A stretch of 64,000 nt of DNA from Desulfallas thermosapovorans DSM 6562 (lineage in GTDB: Bacteria > Bacillota > Desulfotomaculia > Desulfotomaculales > Desulfallaceae). Both the position numbers and the translations under genes were made by a program. Under the pieces are notes generated by a model that was given only the letters and a program-made list of their open reading frames with translations, was not told the origin of the DNA and did not search any database. The DNA lies in contig NZ_VNHM01000002.1 of the NCBI RefSeq assembly GCF_008124625.1, positions 62,001-126,000 of the forward strand, given 5' to 3'. Shown here in pieces: positions 1-9,709 of the stretch; position 1 is the first letter of the stretch; the number at the start of each line of letters is the position of its first letter.

Positions 1-1123
1 TGGTTGTAGTAGCGATACGAAATCTACGGATTTTTTGTCCGGCCCGGAAACAAATAATTCGGGTTTTGAACGGACAACTGAGGGGCAGCCTTCGGGAGAA
101 GTACTGTCCGGCCAATTAAAGGTTCATTTTCTTGATGTGGGCCAGGCTGATAGCATACTGGTGCAACTGCCCAACAACCAAAACATGCTTATCGATGCCG
201 GTGATAATGACGATGGTGATACAATAGTTGATTATCTAACCGGAGCCGGGGTTGAGAAAATTGATTACCTGGTGGGCACCCATCCCCATGCGGACCATAT
301 CGGCGGTATGGACACGGTAATAAAAAATTTTACCATCGGCCGGGTATACATGCCCCGGGTAACCACCACCACCAAAACGTTTGAAGATGTACTGGCAGCC
401 ATCGAGTACAAAGGATTAAATATCAACACTGCCAAAGCAGGGCTCAAGATAATTGATGATGGCAACCTGCAAGCGTTAATACTGGCCCCGCTTGGCACTG
501 AATACGAGGAGATGAACAATTACTCGGCTGTTATCAAGGTTACCTGGGGAGAGGTTAGTTTCCTTTTTACCGGTGACGCCGAGGAACAATCGGAAAGAGA
601 AATGCTGGCAAGCGGTGTTTCCTTGCAAGCCAACGTCCTTAAGGTGGGGCATCACGGCAGTCACTCGTCAACTTCAGCAGCTTTTTTGCAATCGGTGGAG
701 CCCCAATACGCGGTTATCTGTGTTGGTGCCGGTAATGATTACGGTCACCCGCACCGGGAAACTATGGCCAGGCTACAAGGAGTCAATGTGTTTAGGACCG
801 ATCTCGACGGCACGGTTGTTTTTGTTACAGATGGCCGGGAGATAAATGTAACCACCGGTAAAAACAAACCCGGTGCACCGGGACAAACAGGCGAGCCAGG
901 AGCCGCCGCCGAACCCATAAAAAGCGGCGCAGTTGCTCCAAATAACGAGCGTGTATATGTTGATGACGGCGGCCGTGGTCTGATTAAAGGAAATATAAAC
1001 AGCAAAGGGGAAAAAATATACCATATGCCGGACAGCCCCTATTACGACAGCGTTAAGCCGGAACGCTGGTTTAAAACAGAAAAAGAGGCTCTGGCCGCCG
1101 GCTTTCGACCTGTAAAGGGGTAG
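1..1123 (+). CDS. ComEC-like metallo-beta-lactamase lipoprotein (5' end outside window)
   Basis: Probable secreted, lipid-anchored metallo-beta-lactamase-fold hydrolase related to the C-terminal domain of the competence protein ComEC. The frame is open back to base 2 and reads Gly-Cys-Ser-Ser-Asp before the first internal start codon (TTG at 35). That Gly-Cys looks like the end of a lipobox, so the true start and signal peptide lie upstream of the window. The fold shows FLDVGQADSIL, the metal motif THPHADHIGG and GHHGSHSS. The last ~60 residues, beginning VYVDDGGRGLIKGNI and including YYDSVKPERWFKTEKEA, match a small C-terminal module (the 'sunset' domain) found on secreted nucleases and ComEC-like proteins. 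Substrate unknown; nuclease or phosphodiesterase activity is inference. Confidence 0.85.
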   Translation, partial: GCSSDTKSTDFLSGPETNNSGFERTTEGQPSGEVLSGQLKVHFLDVGQADSILVQLPNNQNMLIDAGDNDDGDTIVDYLTGAGVEKIDYLVGTHPHADHIGGMDTVIKNFTIGRVYMPRVTTTTKTFEDVLAAIEYKGLNINTAKAGLKIIDDGNLQALILAPLGTEYEEMNNYSAVIKVTWGEVSFLFTGDAEEQSEREMLASGVSLQANVLKVGHHGSHSSTSAAFLQSVEPQYAVICVGAGNDYGHPHRETMARLQGVNVFRTDLDGTVVFVTDGREINVTTGKNKPGAPGQTGEPGAAAEPIKSGAVAPNNERVYVDDGGRGLIKGNINSKGEKIYHMPDSPYYDSVKPERWFKTEKEALAAGFRPVKG

Positions 1124-1181
1124 CGTTTACTTTAACATAACTTCGGCAGCGGTCAGCCCCGTTGTACACTGGCTATGGTTC

Positions 1182-1215
1182 TTTTCACCTATGCGGGCAA
1201 ATGATATAATATCAT
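1182..1215 (+). promoter_or_regulatory. sigma-A-type promoter for lepA with overlapping palindrome
   Basis: A -35-like TTTTCA (1182-1187), a 17-base spacer and a perfect TATAAT (1205-1210) stand 40 bases before lepA. The -10 box lies inside a perfect 15-base palindrome, ATGATAT-A-ATATCAT (1201-1215), which could be an operator. Confidence 0.55.
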
Positions 1216-1249
1216 GAATTGACCTTTTTAAGGGGGAGAGGAATTACCG

Positions 1250-3064
1250 TTGGAAATAAGACAGGATCGGATTCGTAATTTTTGTATCATTGCCCATATT
1301 GATCATGGCAAATCCACTCTGGCGGACAGGCTGTTGGAATATACCGGTGCACTTTCTCAGCGTGAAATGTACGAGCAGGTGCTGGATAATATGGATTTGG
1401 AAAGGGAGCGGGGCATTACCATTAAACTACGGGCTGTACGCCTGATTTACCGGGCCCGGGACGGGGAGGAATATATCCTTAACCTTATTGATACTCCGGG
1501 ACACGTTGACTTTACCTATGAAGTATCCCGCAGCCTGGCTTCCTGCGAGGGGGCACTGTTGGTGGTGGATGCCGCCCAGGGTATCGAGGCCCAGACACTG
1601 GCCAACGTGTACCTGGCTATCGACCACGACCTGGAAGTGGTACCGGTGATCAATAAAATAGATTTGCCTGCGGCTGACCCTGAAAGGGTCAGAAACGAGA
1701 TAGAAGAAGTTATTGGTCTTGACGCTTCGGACGCTATACTGGCCTCGGCCAAGACCGGGCAAGGTATTGACGAAATCCTGGAAGCTATTGTAAATAAAAT
1801 TCCCCCGCCCCGGGGTGACTACAAAGCACCACTGCAGGCCTTGATTTTTGATTCTCACTATGATTCATATAAAGGGGTTATTGCCTACTTTCGGGTGATG
1901 GAAGGCCGGCTGGCAAAGGGCATGTGCATTAAAATGATGGCCACCGGGAAAGAATACGAAGTTAACGAGTTAGGGGTGTTCAAGCCCGGCCCCACCCCGG
2001 TTGATGAACTGCTGGCCGGTGAGGTGGGTTTTTTAGCCGCCAGCATAAAAAACGCCCGGGATTGCCGGGTGGGGGATACCATTACGGATGCCAACCGCCC
2101 CGCCGCTGCGCCCTTGCCGGGTTACCGCCAGATCAAGCCCATGGTCTATTGCGGGATGTACCCCGTCGAATCAAACGATTACAGTGATTTACGGGACGCC
2201 CTGGACAAGCTCAAGTTGAACGACGCCTCGCTTGTTTACGAAGCTGAAACTTCCGAAGCTTTGGGGTTTGGTTTCCGTTGCGGTTTTTTGGGCCTTCTGC
2301 ATATGGAGATTATCCAGGAGCGACTGGAGCGGGAGTACGGCCTGGGCCTCATTACCACCGCCCCCAGTGTGGTGTACCGGGTCAACACAACGGACGGCCA
2401 AACACAGGAAATAGACAACCCCAGCCTGATGCCGCCCGCGGGTAAAATAGCATCAGTGGAAGAACCCTTTGTGGCGGCCACCATCATGGTGCCCCAGGAA
2501 TTTGTGGGGGCGGTGATGGAGATAAGCCAGGAACGCCGGGGGGTCTACAAGGATATGGTGTATATGAGCCAGAACCGGGTCATGCTAAAATATGATTTGC
2601 CCCTGAGTGAAATTATTTTTGACTTTTTCGACCAGTTGAAATCCCGTACCCGGGGCTATGCCTCCCTGGATTACGACTGGGCGGGTTACCGTCCATCCAA
2701 ACTGGTTAAAATGGATATTTTGGTCAATGGAGAGCCCCTGGATGCTTTAAGCTTTATCGTGCACCAGGAAAAGGCTTACCAGCGTGGCCGGGCACTGGTG
2801 GAAAAACTGCGGGGGTTGATACCCCGCCACTTGTTTGAAATACCCATCCAGGCCGCCATCGGCAATAAAGTGGTGGCCCGGGAAACGGTGCGAGCTCGTC
2901 GCAAAGACGTGCTGGCCAAATGTTACGGGGGTGACATCACCCGTAAACGCAAGCTCTTGGAAAAACAAAAAGAAGGTAAAAAGCGGATGAAACAGGTGGG
3001 TAATGTGGAGATTCCCCAGGAAGCATTTATGGCGGTACTGAATATTGGTGAAGAAAAAAAGTAA
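1250..3064 (+). CDS. lepA: Elongation factor 4 (back-translocating GTPase LepA)
   Basis: Ribosome-associated translational GTPase that acts on stalled or mistranslocated elongation complexes. At 604 aa it has the normal family length. The N-terminal G domain shows G1 AHIDHGKST (about residues 15-23), G3 DTPGHVDF (~80) and G4 NKID (~134). The EF4-specific C-terminal part ends in a basic tail containing [15 protein letters not shown], as expected for LepA. It starts at TTG 1250 behind the GGGGGAGAGG site at 1231-1240. It leads a block with a small hypothetical gene and hemW, the usual order in this bacterial group. Confidence 0.97.
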   Translation: MEIRQDRIRNFCIIAHIDHGKSTLADRLLEYTGALSQREMYEQVLDNMDLERERGITIKLRAVRLIYRARDGEEYILNLIDTPGHVDFTYEVSRSLASCEGALLVVDAAQGIEAQTLANVYLAIDHDLEVVPVINKIDLPAADPERVRNEIEEVIGLDASDAILASAKTGQGIDEILEAIVNKIPPPRGDYKAPLQALIFDSHYDSYKGVIAYFRVMEGRLAKGMCIKMMATGKEYEVNELGVFKPGPTPVDELLAGEVGFLAASIKNARDCRVGDTITDANRPAAAPLPGYRQIKPMVYCGMYPVESNDYSDLRDALDKLKLNDASLVYEAETSEALGFGFRCGFLGLLHMEIIQERLEREYGLGLITTAPSVVYRVNTTDGQTQEIDNPSLMPPAGKIASVEEPFVAATIMVPQEFVGAVMEISQERRGVYKDMVYMSQNRVMLKYDLPLSEIIFDFFDQLKSRTRGYASLDYDWAGYRPSKLVKMDILVNGEPLDALSFIVHQEKAYQRGRALVEKLRGLIPRHLFEIPIQAAIGNKVVARETVRARRKDVLAKCYGGDITRKRKLLEKQKEGKKRMKQVGNVEIPQEAFMAVLNIGEEKK

Positions 3065-3076
3065 AGGGTGACACAA

Positions 3077-3310
3077 ATGAGCTGCTACTTACGACATATG
3101 GGCGTTATCATGGAAAAGGCGGGCGTTACCCCTTCCAACAAAGAAGAGCGGCGCCGGGTGGACCGGGCGGTGCGGGAAATTATGCAACTGCCCGGGGCTA
3201 AATGCCCCGAAGTTTGGAAGGCGGTCAAAGAGCGCCTGCAGCATCCCGAGGGCGAGGCCGAACTGGTTGCCCGCCTGAAACAAAAAATCGGCCCATCAGG
3301 CGTTGCCTGA
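3077..3310 (+). CDS. Small conserved-context hypothetical protein between lepA and hemW
   Basis: Not recognised. A 77-aa charged, probably helical cytosolic protein without membrane segments. Two in-frame starts exist, GTG 3068 and ATG 3077. The ATG is preferred because AAAGGGTG (3063-3070) sits six bases before it, while the GTG overlaps that site. The gene begins 12 bases after the lepA stop, and hemW starts 14 bases after its stop, so it is almost certainly co-transcribed. The middle (PSNKEERRRVDRAVREIM) is lysine/arginine rich and could bind nucleic acid, but nothing directly shows this. Confidence 0.7.
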   Translation: MSCYLRHMGVIMEKAGVTPSNKEERRRVDRAVREIMQLPGAKCPEVWKAVKERLQHPEGEAELVARLKQKIGPSGVA

Positions 3311-3324
3311 CAGGGAAGTACCGG

Positions 3325-4524
3325 ATGGTTAAAACCAAGGATGTTTTAAAACCACTGTTTGGCCCGCCCACCGCGCTATATATTCATGTCCCCTTTTGCG
3401 TTCGCAAATGTCAATATTGCGACTTTGTTTCATATTCATATAACGAATCCAGTGCTCGCCGTTATATTACCGGCTTACGCCGGGAAATGGAACTGCTGGC
3501 TGGAGATAAGCATGAAAAACGGTGGCATTTGTCCACCGTTTTTATCGGTGGGGGCACCCCCACCTGTTTATCAACGGGTATGCTTTTGGAAATAATAAAT
3601 TTAATAGATGTGTATTTTATTGTATCACCGGAAACGGAGTTTACCGTTGAGGCCAATCCCGGTACGGTGGACACCGTCAAGCTTTCCGCCTTGCGCCGGG
3701 CAGGGGTCAACCGGCTCAGCCTGGGGGCCCAGGCCTGCTCCCGGGATATACTGGACACCCTAGGGCGTATACACACCCACGAACAAACATTGGATGCGGT
3801 ACGGTGGGCCAGGGAAGCGGGTTTCTCCAATATTAACCTGGATCTCATTTTCGGGGTGCCCGGCCAGACCCTCGACCAGTGGTATTACTGTCTGGAACAG
3901 GTGATAATATTGCAGCCCGAGCATGTATCCGCCTATGATTTGCAGTTGGAAGAGGGTACTCCTTTAAAGGAGCGGGTGGACAGCGGAATTTTGGTTCCCT
4001 GTACCGAAGAAACCAGCCTGGCTATGTACCGGGCGGCCATTGACATGTTAAATGCCGCCGGCCTCGGGCAATATGAGATATCAAACTTTGCCCGGCCCGG
4101 CCGGCAATGCCGCCACAACCTGGTTTACTGGCATAACCAGGACTATCTGGGGTTGGGGCCGGCGGCCCACTCCCGTATTGGCGGAAAACGGATGGCTAAC
4201 GAGGCCGGCCTGGCTGAATACATAGACAAGTTGGAAACCGGGCGTTTACCTGTGGCCTGGACTGAAGATATTACCCCGGAGAACGATATCTTTGAAACAA
4301 TTTTTTTGGGATTGCGTATGACCGGCGGTCTTGATTTGGAGCTTTTTGAGCAGCGGTTTGGCGTGCCTATTGATCATATCTACCCCGGCCTTACCGAATC
4401 ACTGGTAAACAAGGGTATGTTGGAGTTCCAGGGTAAACACCTGCGTTTAACTGCAGGTGGACTGGCGGTGGCCAATGCGGTAATGAGTGAGTTTGTCCCT
4501 GTGCTGAATATTCTTGACAAATGA
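3325..4524 (+). CDS. hemW: Radical SAM heme chaperone HemW / coproporphyrinogen oxidase-like protein
   Basis: Radical S-adenosylmethionine protein of the HemN/HemW family; HemW binds heme and delivers it to membrane enzymes. The 4Fe-4S motif CxxxCxxC is visible as CVRKCQYC at residues 25-32 after IHVPF. GGGTPT and the C-terminal HemN_C-like region (TIFLGLRMTGGLD-type segment) follow. Start ATG 3325 is chosen because AGGGAAG lies six bases upstream and the protein then begins as relatives do (399 aa); the longer open frame overlaps the preceding gene. The -35 box of the next promoter overlaps its last codons. Confidence 0.93.
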   Translation: MVKTKDVLKPLFGPPTALYIHVPFCVRKCQYCDFVSYSYNESSARRYITGLRREMELLAGDKHEKRWHLSTVFIGGGTPTCLSTGMLLEIINLIDVYFIVSPETEFTVEANPGTVDTVKLSALRRAGVNRLSLGAQACSRDILDTLGRIHTHEQTLDAVRWAREAGFSNINLDLIFGVPGQTLDQWYYCLEQVIILQPEHVSAYDLQLEEGTPLKERVDSGILVPCTEETSLAMYRAAIDMLNAAGLGQYEISNFARPGRQCRHNLVYWHNQDYLGLGPAAHSRIGGKRMANEAGLAEYIDKLETGRLPVAWTEDITPENDIFETIFLGLRMTGGLDLELFEQRFGVPIDHIYPGLTESLVNKGMLEFQGKHLRLTAGGLAVANAVMSEFVPVLNILDK

Positions 4525-4542
4525 AACCACTAGTGCTATGTT
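4514..4542 (+). promoter_or_regulatory. Heat-shock operon promoter (sigma-A, extended -10)
   Basis: TTGACA (4514-4519), 17-base spacer, TATGTT (4537-4542) with a TGC extension in front. It lies across the hemW stop codon, and the CIRCE operator begins 12 bases after the -10 box, at the expected transcription start. Confidence 0.85.
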
Positions 4543-4553
4543 TTTATTAGATG

Positions 4554-4580
4554 TTAGCACTCAATATGGGAGAGTGCTAA
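4554..4580 (+). promoter_or_regulatory. CIRCE operator (HrcA binding site)
   Basis: Perfect TTAGCACTC (4554-4562), nine-base spacer, GAGTGCTAA (4572-4580). This is the consensus inverted repeat bound by HrcA and it immediately precedes hrcA, so the operon is autoregulated and heat inducible. Confidence 0.98.
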
Positions 4581-4597
4581 CAAGGGAGGTGTGGCAA

Positions 4598-5644
4598 GTG
4601 ACCCTTGACGCCAGGAAAAAAAGTGTGCTCATGGCCATTGTGCAGGATTATATTGCCACAGCGGAACCGGTGGGCTCACGAACCATTGCACGAAAGTATA
4701 AACTGGGGGTGAGTCCGGCCACCATTCGCAATGAAATGGCCGATCTGGAGGAGATGGGGTATATTGAGCAACCCCATACTTCGGCTGGAAGGGTTCCTTC
4801 CGACCAGGGATACAGGTATTACGTGGATCATTTGATGAAACGCGAGGAATTCAATTTTGATGAGGCAAAACTATTGCTGAACGGTTACCTGACCAAGAAG
4901 CAGGAAGTTGGCCATGTGCTCAGGAGTGCCGGGCAATTATTATCGCAGATTACCAACTATGCCGGTGTGGTTATGTCCACCCACTTTGGCCGGGGCCGGT
5001 TCAAGCACATTCAGCTGGTTCATATGGGTGAGGGGCAGTCCATGGTGGTGGTGGTAACCGACTCCGGTGCTGTGCACCACCGGATTATTGATATACCGGA
5101 AAGTATTAGGGCTGCCGACCTGGAAACTATTTCCTCTGTATTGAATCATAAACTACAGGGCAAAACAATTGAAAACATCCGCCTTACACTTATTAAAGAG
5201 ATTTATTTTGAGCTGGCTAAACAAAAGCATATTCTAAACATGGCGATGGATGTAATCCAGGAGGGTTTGTCCCTCGAAACCGGGGAGAAAATATACCTGG
5301 GCAGTTTATTCAATATTTTAAACCAGCCCGAGTTCCATAGTATAGAAAAGGTAAAGGTGCTGCTGGGCTTGCTGGAAAATGAACATGAACTGGCCAATAT
5401 CATGTCCGATGTTTTTCAGGAAGAGGGCGTTACGGTACGTATTGGCGAGGAGATAATGGACGACCGGTTGAGGGATTACAGTTTGGTGATGGGCACATAT
5501 CGCATGAAAGGTAAACCGGTGGGGAGTATCGGCCTTTTGGGTCCCACCAGGATGGATTATGCCCGGGCGTTTGCTGTGGTGGAATATATGACGGAAAACC
5601 TTTCGCTGGTCATGGAAAGATTAATGCGCTGGCGAGGCAAATAA
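4598..5644 (+). CDS. hrcA: Heat-inducible transcription repressor HrcA
   Basis: Repressor of class I heat-shock genes; it binds CIRCE and is kept active by GroE chaperonins. 348 aa, normal length. The N-terminal winged helix shows SRTIARKYKLGVSPATIRNE and the following helix MADLEEMGYIEQPHTSAGR, both typical of HrcA; a GAF-like dimer domain follows. Start GTG 4598 is placed seven bases after AAGGGAGGT (4582-4590). The open frame extends upstream through the CIRCE element, but that part cannot be coding in a regulated message. First gene of hrcA-grpE-dnaK-dnaJ. Confidence 0.97.
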   Translation: MTLDARKKSVLMAIVQDYIATAEPVGSRTIARKYKLGVSPATIRNEMADLEEMGYIEQPHTSAGRVPSDQGYRYYVDHLMKREEFNFDEAKLLLNGYLTKKQEVGHVLRSAGQLLSQITNYAGVVMSTHFGRGRFKHIQLVHMGEGQSMVVVVTDSGAVHHRIIDIPESIRAADLETISSVLNHKLQGKTIENIRLTLIKEIYFELAKQKHILNMAMDVIQEGLSLETGEKIYLGSLFNILNQPEFHSIEKVKVLLGLLENEHELANIMSDVFQEEGVTVRIGEEIMDDRLRDYSLVMGTYRMKGKPVGSIGLLGPTRMDYARAFAVVEYMTENLSLVMERLMRWRGK

Positions 5645-5703
5645 TAAAACCACTATTAACATAAAGGACCGCTTTACTGTATGTAGTGGCAAGGAGTGAT
5701 TGC

Positions 5704-6411
5704 ATGGATAAAGTACACTGTGCCGCAGCCGGCAGAGAAACTGGCGGATGTGCGGACGTCAACTGTGGCGCGGTATCTGATAAAGACCTTTCGAATAATG
5801 ACTTGACTCAGGCGGATTGCCGGGCAGATAACACTGCTGAAGGTGCCGCCTCTGACAAAACCTCGCCTGAAAGCCGGATGGAAGGTGGGGCGGTGGATGA
5901 CCCGCCGATTGATTTGCCGGGTGGATCTACAGGTCAACCGGTGGATGTATCACAACTACAGGAGGAATTGGCCGCTCAAAAGGCCAGGGCCGAGGAATAT
6001 TATAACCGTTTGATACGTTTGCAGGCTGATTTTGATAATTATCGTAAACGTACGACCAGGGAAAGGGAAGAAGTCTTTAAGTATGCCTCGGCTTCGTTAT
6101 GTGAGGCGTTGCTGCCCGTGTTGGATAATTTTGAACTGGCCCTGGCCGCCAGGGAGGAGAACCCGGTCCAGGTGGCCGAGGGAGTGGCCATGATCTTCAG
6201 GCAACTGCAGGATGTGCTGCAAAAAGAGGGGCTTTCCCCTGTTGCCGCAGTGGGTGAACAATTTGATCCCACCCGGCATGAGGCAGTTATGCAGGAAATA
6301 ACCGATGAGTATGATGATAATACAGTAATAGAGGAATTTCGCCGGGGATACTTCCTGAAGGATAAATTACTGCGCCCGGCGATGGTAAAAGTAGCTAAAT
6401 CCGAAGGCTGA
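5704..6411 (+). CDS. grpE: Nucleotide exchange factor GrpE with cysteine-containing N-terminal extension
   Basis: Co-chaperone that releases ADP from DnaK. The conserved part starts near residue 80 with a coiled coil ([20 protein letters not shown]) followed by [11 protein letters not shown] and the beta domain ending [18 protein letters not shown] 5704 lies seven bases after AAGGAG. At 235 aa it is longer than usual: the first ~75 residues are acidic, low in hydrophobics and carry four cysteines (positions 6, 16, 21 and 39), which is unusual for the disordered GrpE N terminus. Co-transcribed with hrcA and dnaK. Confidence 0.95.
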   Translation: MDKVHCAAAGRETGGCADVNCGAVSDKDLSNNDLTQADCRADNTAEGAASDKTSPESRMEGGAVDDPPIDLPGGSTGQPVDVSQLQEELAAQKARAEEYYNRLIRLQADFDNYRKRTTREREEVFKYASASLCEALLPVLDNFELALAAREENPVQVAEGVAMIFRQLQDVLQKEGLSPVAAVGEQFDPTRHEAVMQEITDEYDDNTVIEEFRRGYFLKDKLLRPAMVKVAKSEG

Positions 6412-6442
6412 TTTACAGCAAAACAATAGGAGGCGAACAAAT

Positions 6443-8311
6443 ATGGCTAAAGTACTGGGTATAGACCTGGGCACCACCAACTCCTGTATGGCTGTCATGG
6501 AGGGTGGCGAGGCAGTGGTTATCCCCAATGCTGAAGGCGGGCGTACCACCCCTTCGGTGGTGGGATTTTCAAAAACAGGCGAGCGGTTGGTGGGCCAGGT
6601 GGCTAAAAACCAGGCCGTCAGCAACCCCGACCGCACCATAAGCTCTATTAAGAGGCATATGGGCTCCAATTATACAGTAAATATAGATGGTAAAGATTAT
6701 ACCCCCCAGGAAATATCCGCTATGGTGTTGCAAAAAATGAAAGCGGACGCTGAAAGTTACCTGGGGGAAAAAGTAAGCCAGGCTGTTATTACCGTGCCGG
6801 CTTACTTTACCGACGCGCAGCGCCAGGCTACCAAAGATGCCGGTAAAATCGCCGGCCTTGAGGTGCTGCGGATTATCAATGAGCCTACGGCGGCTTCACT
6901 GGCCTACGGTTTGGATAAAGGTGACGAGCAAACCATCCTGGTATTTGACCTGGGCGGGGGCACCTTTGACGTGTCTATCCTGGAACTGGGCGACGGTGTG
7001 TTTGAGGTGAAAGCCACCAGTGGTAACAACCGGCTGGGTGGCGATGATTTTGACCAGCGCATTGTGGAATACTTGATCAGCGAATTTAAAAAGGAAACCG
7101 GTATAGATTTAAAGGGCGACCGGATGGCTATGCAGCGACTCAAGGACGCGGCGGAAAAGGCCAAGGTGGAACTGAGCGGCGTAATGTCCGCCAATATCAA
7201 CCTGCCCTTTATTACAGCCGATGCCAGCGGTCCCAAACACCTGGATATTAACCTTACCCGGGCCAAGTTCAATGAACTGACTGCGGATTTGGTGGAAAAG
7301 ACCATGGGACCAACCAGGCAAGCCATGAGCGATGCCGGTCTTAAACCCCAGGATATCGATAAGATACTGCTGGTGGGCGGGTCTACCCGTATACCGGCCG
7401 TTCAGGAAGCCATTAAAAAGTATCTTCAAAAAGAACCCCACAAAGGTATCAACCCGGACGAGTGTGTGGCCATTGGTGCGGCCATTCAGGGCGGTGTGCT
7501 GGCCGGTGAGGTAAAGGATGTGCTGCTGCTTGATGTTACACCGCTTTCACTGGGTATTGAAACCCTGGGTGGTGTGTTTACCAAGCTGATCGAGCGTAAC
7601 ACCACCATTCCCACATCCAAGAGCCAGATATTCTCCACCGCCGCCGACGGGCAAACAACAGTTGAAATCCACGTGCTGCAGGGTGAACGTTCCATGGCGG
7701 CGGATAACAAAACGCTGGGGCGTTTCCAACTGTCCGGCATACCGCCGGCACCCCGGGGTGTACCGCAAATAGAAGTTACCTTTGATATAGACGTCAACGG
7801 TATCGTCAATGTATCGGCCAAGGACAAAGGTACGGGCAAAAGCCAGAGCATTACCATTTCAGGCGGTTCGGGACTCAGTGATGAAGAGATTGACAAGATG
7901 GTCAAAGACGCCGAGAAAAATGCTGCGGAAGACGCGCGCCGCAAAGAGTTGGTGGAACTGCGCAACCAGGCCGACAGCCTGATCTACCAGGCCGAGAAAA
8001 CTATTAAAGACCTGGGTGATAAGGCCGATAAGGATAAAGTGGAACAGGTCAATCAGGCCTCGGAGAAGCTCAAGGAAGCCGCCAAGGGCGATGACATTGA
8101 CAAAATCAAGCAGGCCATTGAAGAATTGACCAAGCCGCTGTATGAGCTTTCCGCCGTACTGTATCAACAACAGCAACAGACCGGGGCCGGGCAGGCCGGC
8201 GATACCGGGGCGGGCTGTGGCGCTGGTGGTTGCGGGCAGGCGGCCGGAGACGACAAAGAGAACGTTGTGGACGCTGAGTACGAGGTTGATGGGGATAAAA
8301 AAGAAAAATAA
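6443..8311 (+). CDS. dnaK: Chaperone DnaK (Hsp70)
   Basis: ATP-dependent chaperone of the DnaK-DnaJ-GrpE cycle. The ATPase domain shows [10 protein letters not shown] at the start, [25 protein letters not shown] and [10 protein letters not shown]. The substrate-binding domain has [14 protein letters not shown] and the lid is helical. 622 aa, slightly long: the disordered tail after a run of five glutamines contains Gly-rich sequence with two cysteines (GAGCGAGGCG) before the usual acidic end. ATG 6443 follows AGGAGGCG. Part of the HrcA/CIRCE operon. Confidence 0.98.
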   Translation: MAKVLGIDLGTTNSCMAVMEGGEAVVIPNAEGGRTTPSVVGFSKTGERLVGQVAKNQAVSNPDRTISSIKRHMGSNYTVNIDGKDYTPQEISAMVLQKMKADAESYLGEKVSQAVITVPAYFTDAQRQATKDAGKIAGLEVLRIINEPTAASLAYGLDKGDEQTILVFDLGGGTFDVSILELGDGVFEVKATSGNNRLGGDDFDQRIVEYLISEFKKETGIDLKGDRMAMQRLKDAAEKAKVELSGVMSANINLPFITADASGPKHLDINLTRAKFNELTADLVEKTMGPTRQAMSDAGLKPQDIDKILLVGGSTRIPAVQEAIKKYLQKEPHKGINPDECVAIGAAIQGGVLAGEVKDVLLLDVTPLSLGIETLGGVFTKLIERNTTIPTSKSQIFSTAADGQTTVEIHVLQGERSMAADNKTLGRFQLSGIPPAPRGVPQIEVTFDIDVNGIVNVSAKDKGTGKSQSITISGGSGLSDEEIDKMVKDAEKNAAEDARRKELVELRNQADSLIYQAEKTIKDLGDKADKDKVEQVNQASEKLKEAAKGDDIDKIKQAIEELTKPLYELSAVLYQQQQQTGAGQAGDTGAGCGAGGCGQAAGDDKENVVDAEYEVDGDKKEK

Positions 8312-8452
8312 AGATATTGTTTGCAAATAAAGTAACAGGATTTGGCCGCAAGGCGTAGAATAGTATAAGTTCGTGTGGTTTAAAATAGATGCTGCGTGGG
8401 GGGCTGCTTTAAGCCCTCCCTGTGGTGTTTGAAGTATGAGGTGGTGGTTGCC

Positions 8453-9577
8453 GTGGCAAAACGGGATTACTATGAGGTACTGGGCGTTTCCCGGGACGCT
8501 TCACCGGATGAAATTAAAAAGGCTTTTCGCAAACTGGCCCGCCAGTATCACCCCGACGCCAATAAGGAAGACAAAAATGCTGCAGAAAAATTTAAGGAAA
8601 TTAACGAGGCTTACGAAGTATTAAGCAATCCCGAAAAGCGTGGGGCTTATGACCGTTTCGGGCATGCGGCCACAGACGGCCAGTTTAACGGTGGTTTTGG
8701 CGGTTTTGGCGGTGCCGACTTCGGGGGTATTGGTGATATATTTGATATGTTTTTCGGTGGTGGCGGGCGCCAGCGGCGGAATGGTCCCGAGCCGGGTGCC
8801 GACCTGCGGGTGGATATGGAGCTTACCTTTGAGGAAGCCGCCTTTGGTTTGGAAAAGGATGTTAAAATCCCCCGTACCGAGAATTGCAGTACCTGTGGCG
8901 GTAGTGGTGCGGCACCGGGCACCTCAAAGAGAAACTGTGACGTTTGTCATGGCACGGGGCAGATTCAGTATGCCCAAAGTACCCCCTTCGGGCGTATCGT
9001 ACAGTCCCGCACCTGTGACCGCTGTCGCGGTGCCGGGGTGATTATTGAAAAACCCTGCCCCACCTGCCGGGGATCCGGCCAGGTGAAACGCAGCAGAACG
9101 ATAAAGGTAAAAATCCCCGCCGGGGTTGATACCGGCTCCAGGTTGCGCCTGGCCGGTGAGGGGGAAATCGGTTTGCGAGGCGGGCCGCCGGGTGATTTGT
9201 TTGTATATATCTATGTTCAGCCCCATGCTGTTTTCAAGCGGGAAGGTAACCATGTCATTATTGACGCGGAAATCAATTTTGCCCAGGCAGCTTTAGGTGA
9301 TGAAATCAGCGTACCCACTTTGGAGGGCCAGGCTAAGCTGAAGGTGCCGGAGGGAACCCAGTCGGGTACGGTGCTGCGTATGCGAAATAAGGGCATTCCC
9401 GATGTACGGGGCTATGGTCGCGGGGATCAGCATGTGCGTATTAAAGTGGTTACACCCACCAGGCTAACCAGTAAGCAAAGGGAACTGCTCCGGGAATTCG
9501 GGCGCATTGAGGGTCAAAAATCCCGTGGCGCGGACAAGGGGTTTTTTGAAAAGGTAAAGGATGCCTTTACCGGTTAG
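8453..9577 (+). CDS. dnaJ: Chaperone DnaJ (Hsp40)
   Basis: Stimulates DnaK ATPase activity and hands over unfolded substrates. J domain with HPD at residues 33-35, Gly/Phe-rich linker ([13 protein letters not shown]), then four zinc-finger repeats [24 protein letters not shown] and CPTCRGSG, and the C-terminal peptide-binding domains. 374 aa, typical. The open frame runs further upstream, but GTG 8453 gives the standard start ([10 protein letters not shown]) and has a G-rich site (GAGGTGG, 8438-8444) about eight bases upstream. It lies 141 bases after dnaK. Confidence 0.96.
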   Translation: MAKRDYYEVLGVSRDASPDEIKKAFRKLARQYHPDANKEDKNAAEKFKEINEAYEVLSNPEKRGAYDRFGHAATDGQFNGGFGGFGGADFGGIGDIFDMFFGGGGRQRRNGPEPGADLRVDMELTFEEAAFGLEKDVKIPRTENCSTCGGSGAAPGTSKRNCDVCHGTGQIQYAQSTPFGRIVQSRTCDRCRGAGVIIEKPCPTCRGSGQVKRSRTIKVKIPAGVDTGSRLRLAGEGEIGLRGGPPGDLFVYIYVQPHAVFKREGNHVIIDAEINFAQAALGDEISVPTLEGQAKLKVPEGTQSGTVLRMRNKGIPDVRGYGRGDQHVRIKVVTPTRLTSKQRELLREFGRIEGQKSRGADKGFFEKVKDAFTG

Positions 9578-9582
9578 TATCT

Positions 9583-9611
9583 GAAAACGGGTGCCCGGGT
9601 CCCGTTTAGCC
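9583..9611 (+). terminator. Possible weak terminator after dnaJ
   Basis: ACGGG and CCCGT arms with a G/C-rich loop follow the dnaJ stop, then TTTAGCC. The stem is short and the T run weak, so read-through into prmA is likely. Confidence 0.3.
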
Positions 9612-9680
9612 GCCTTTTAAACTGTAACCCTGGCACGGCAGTGGATAAAAATGTCGAGATGTGTCTATAAGTTTAACAAG

Positions 9681-9695
9681 TTGGGGTCTGACCCC
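9681..9695 (+). repeat. GGGGTC-T-GACCCC palindrome before prmA
   Basis: A perfect inverted repeat, 6-bp arms with a single central base (9683-9695), preceded by TT. Resembles short REP-like palindromes; it lies just before the prmA ribosome site. Confidence 0.5.
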
Positions 9696-9709
9696 GGGGG
9701 GTATTGGGT

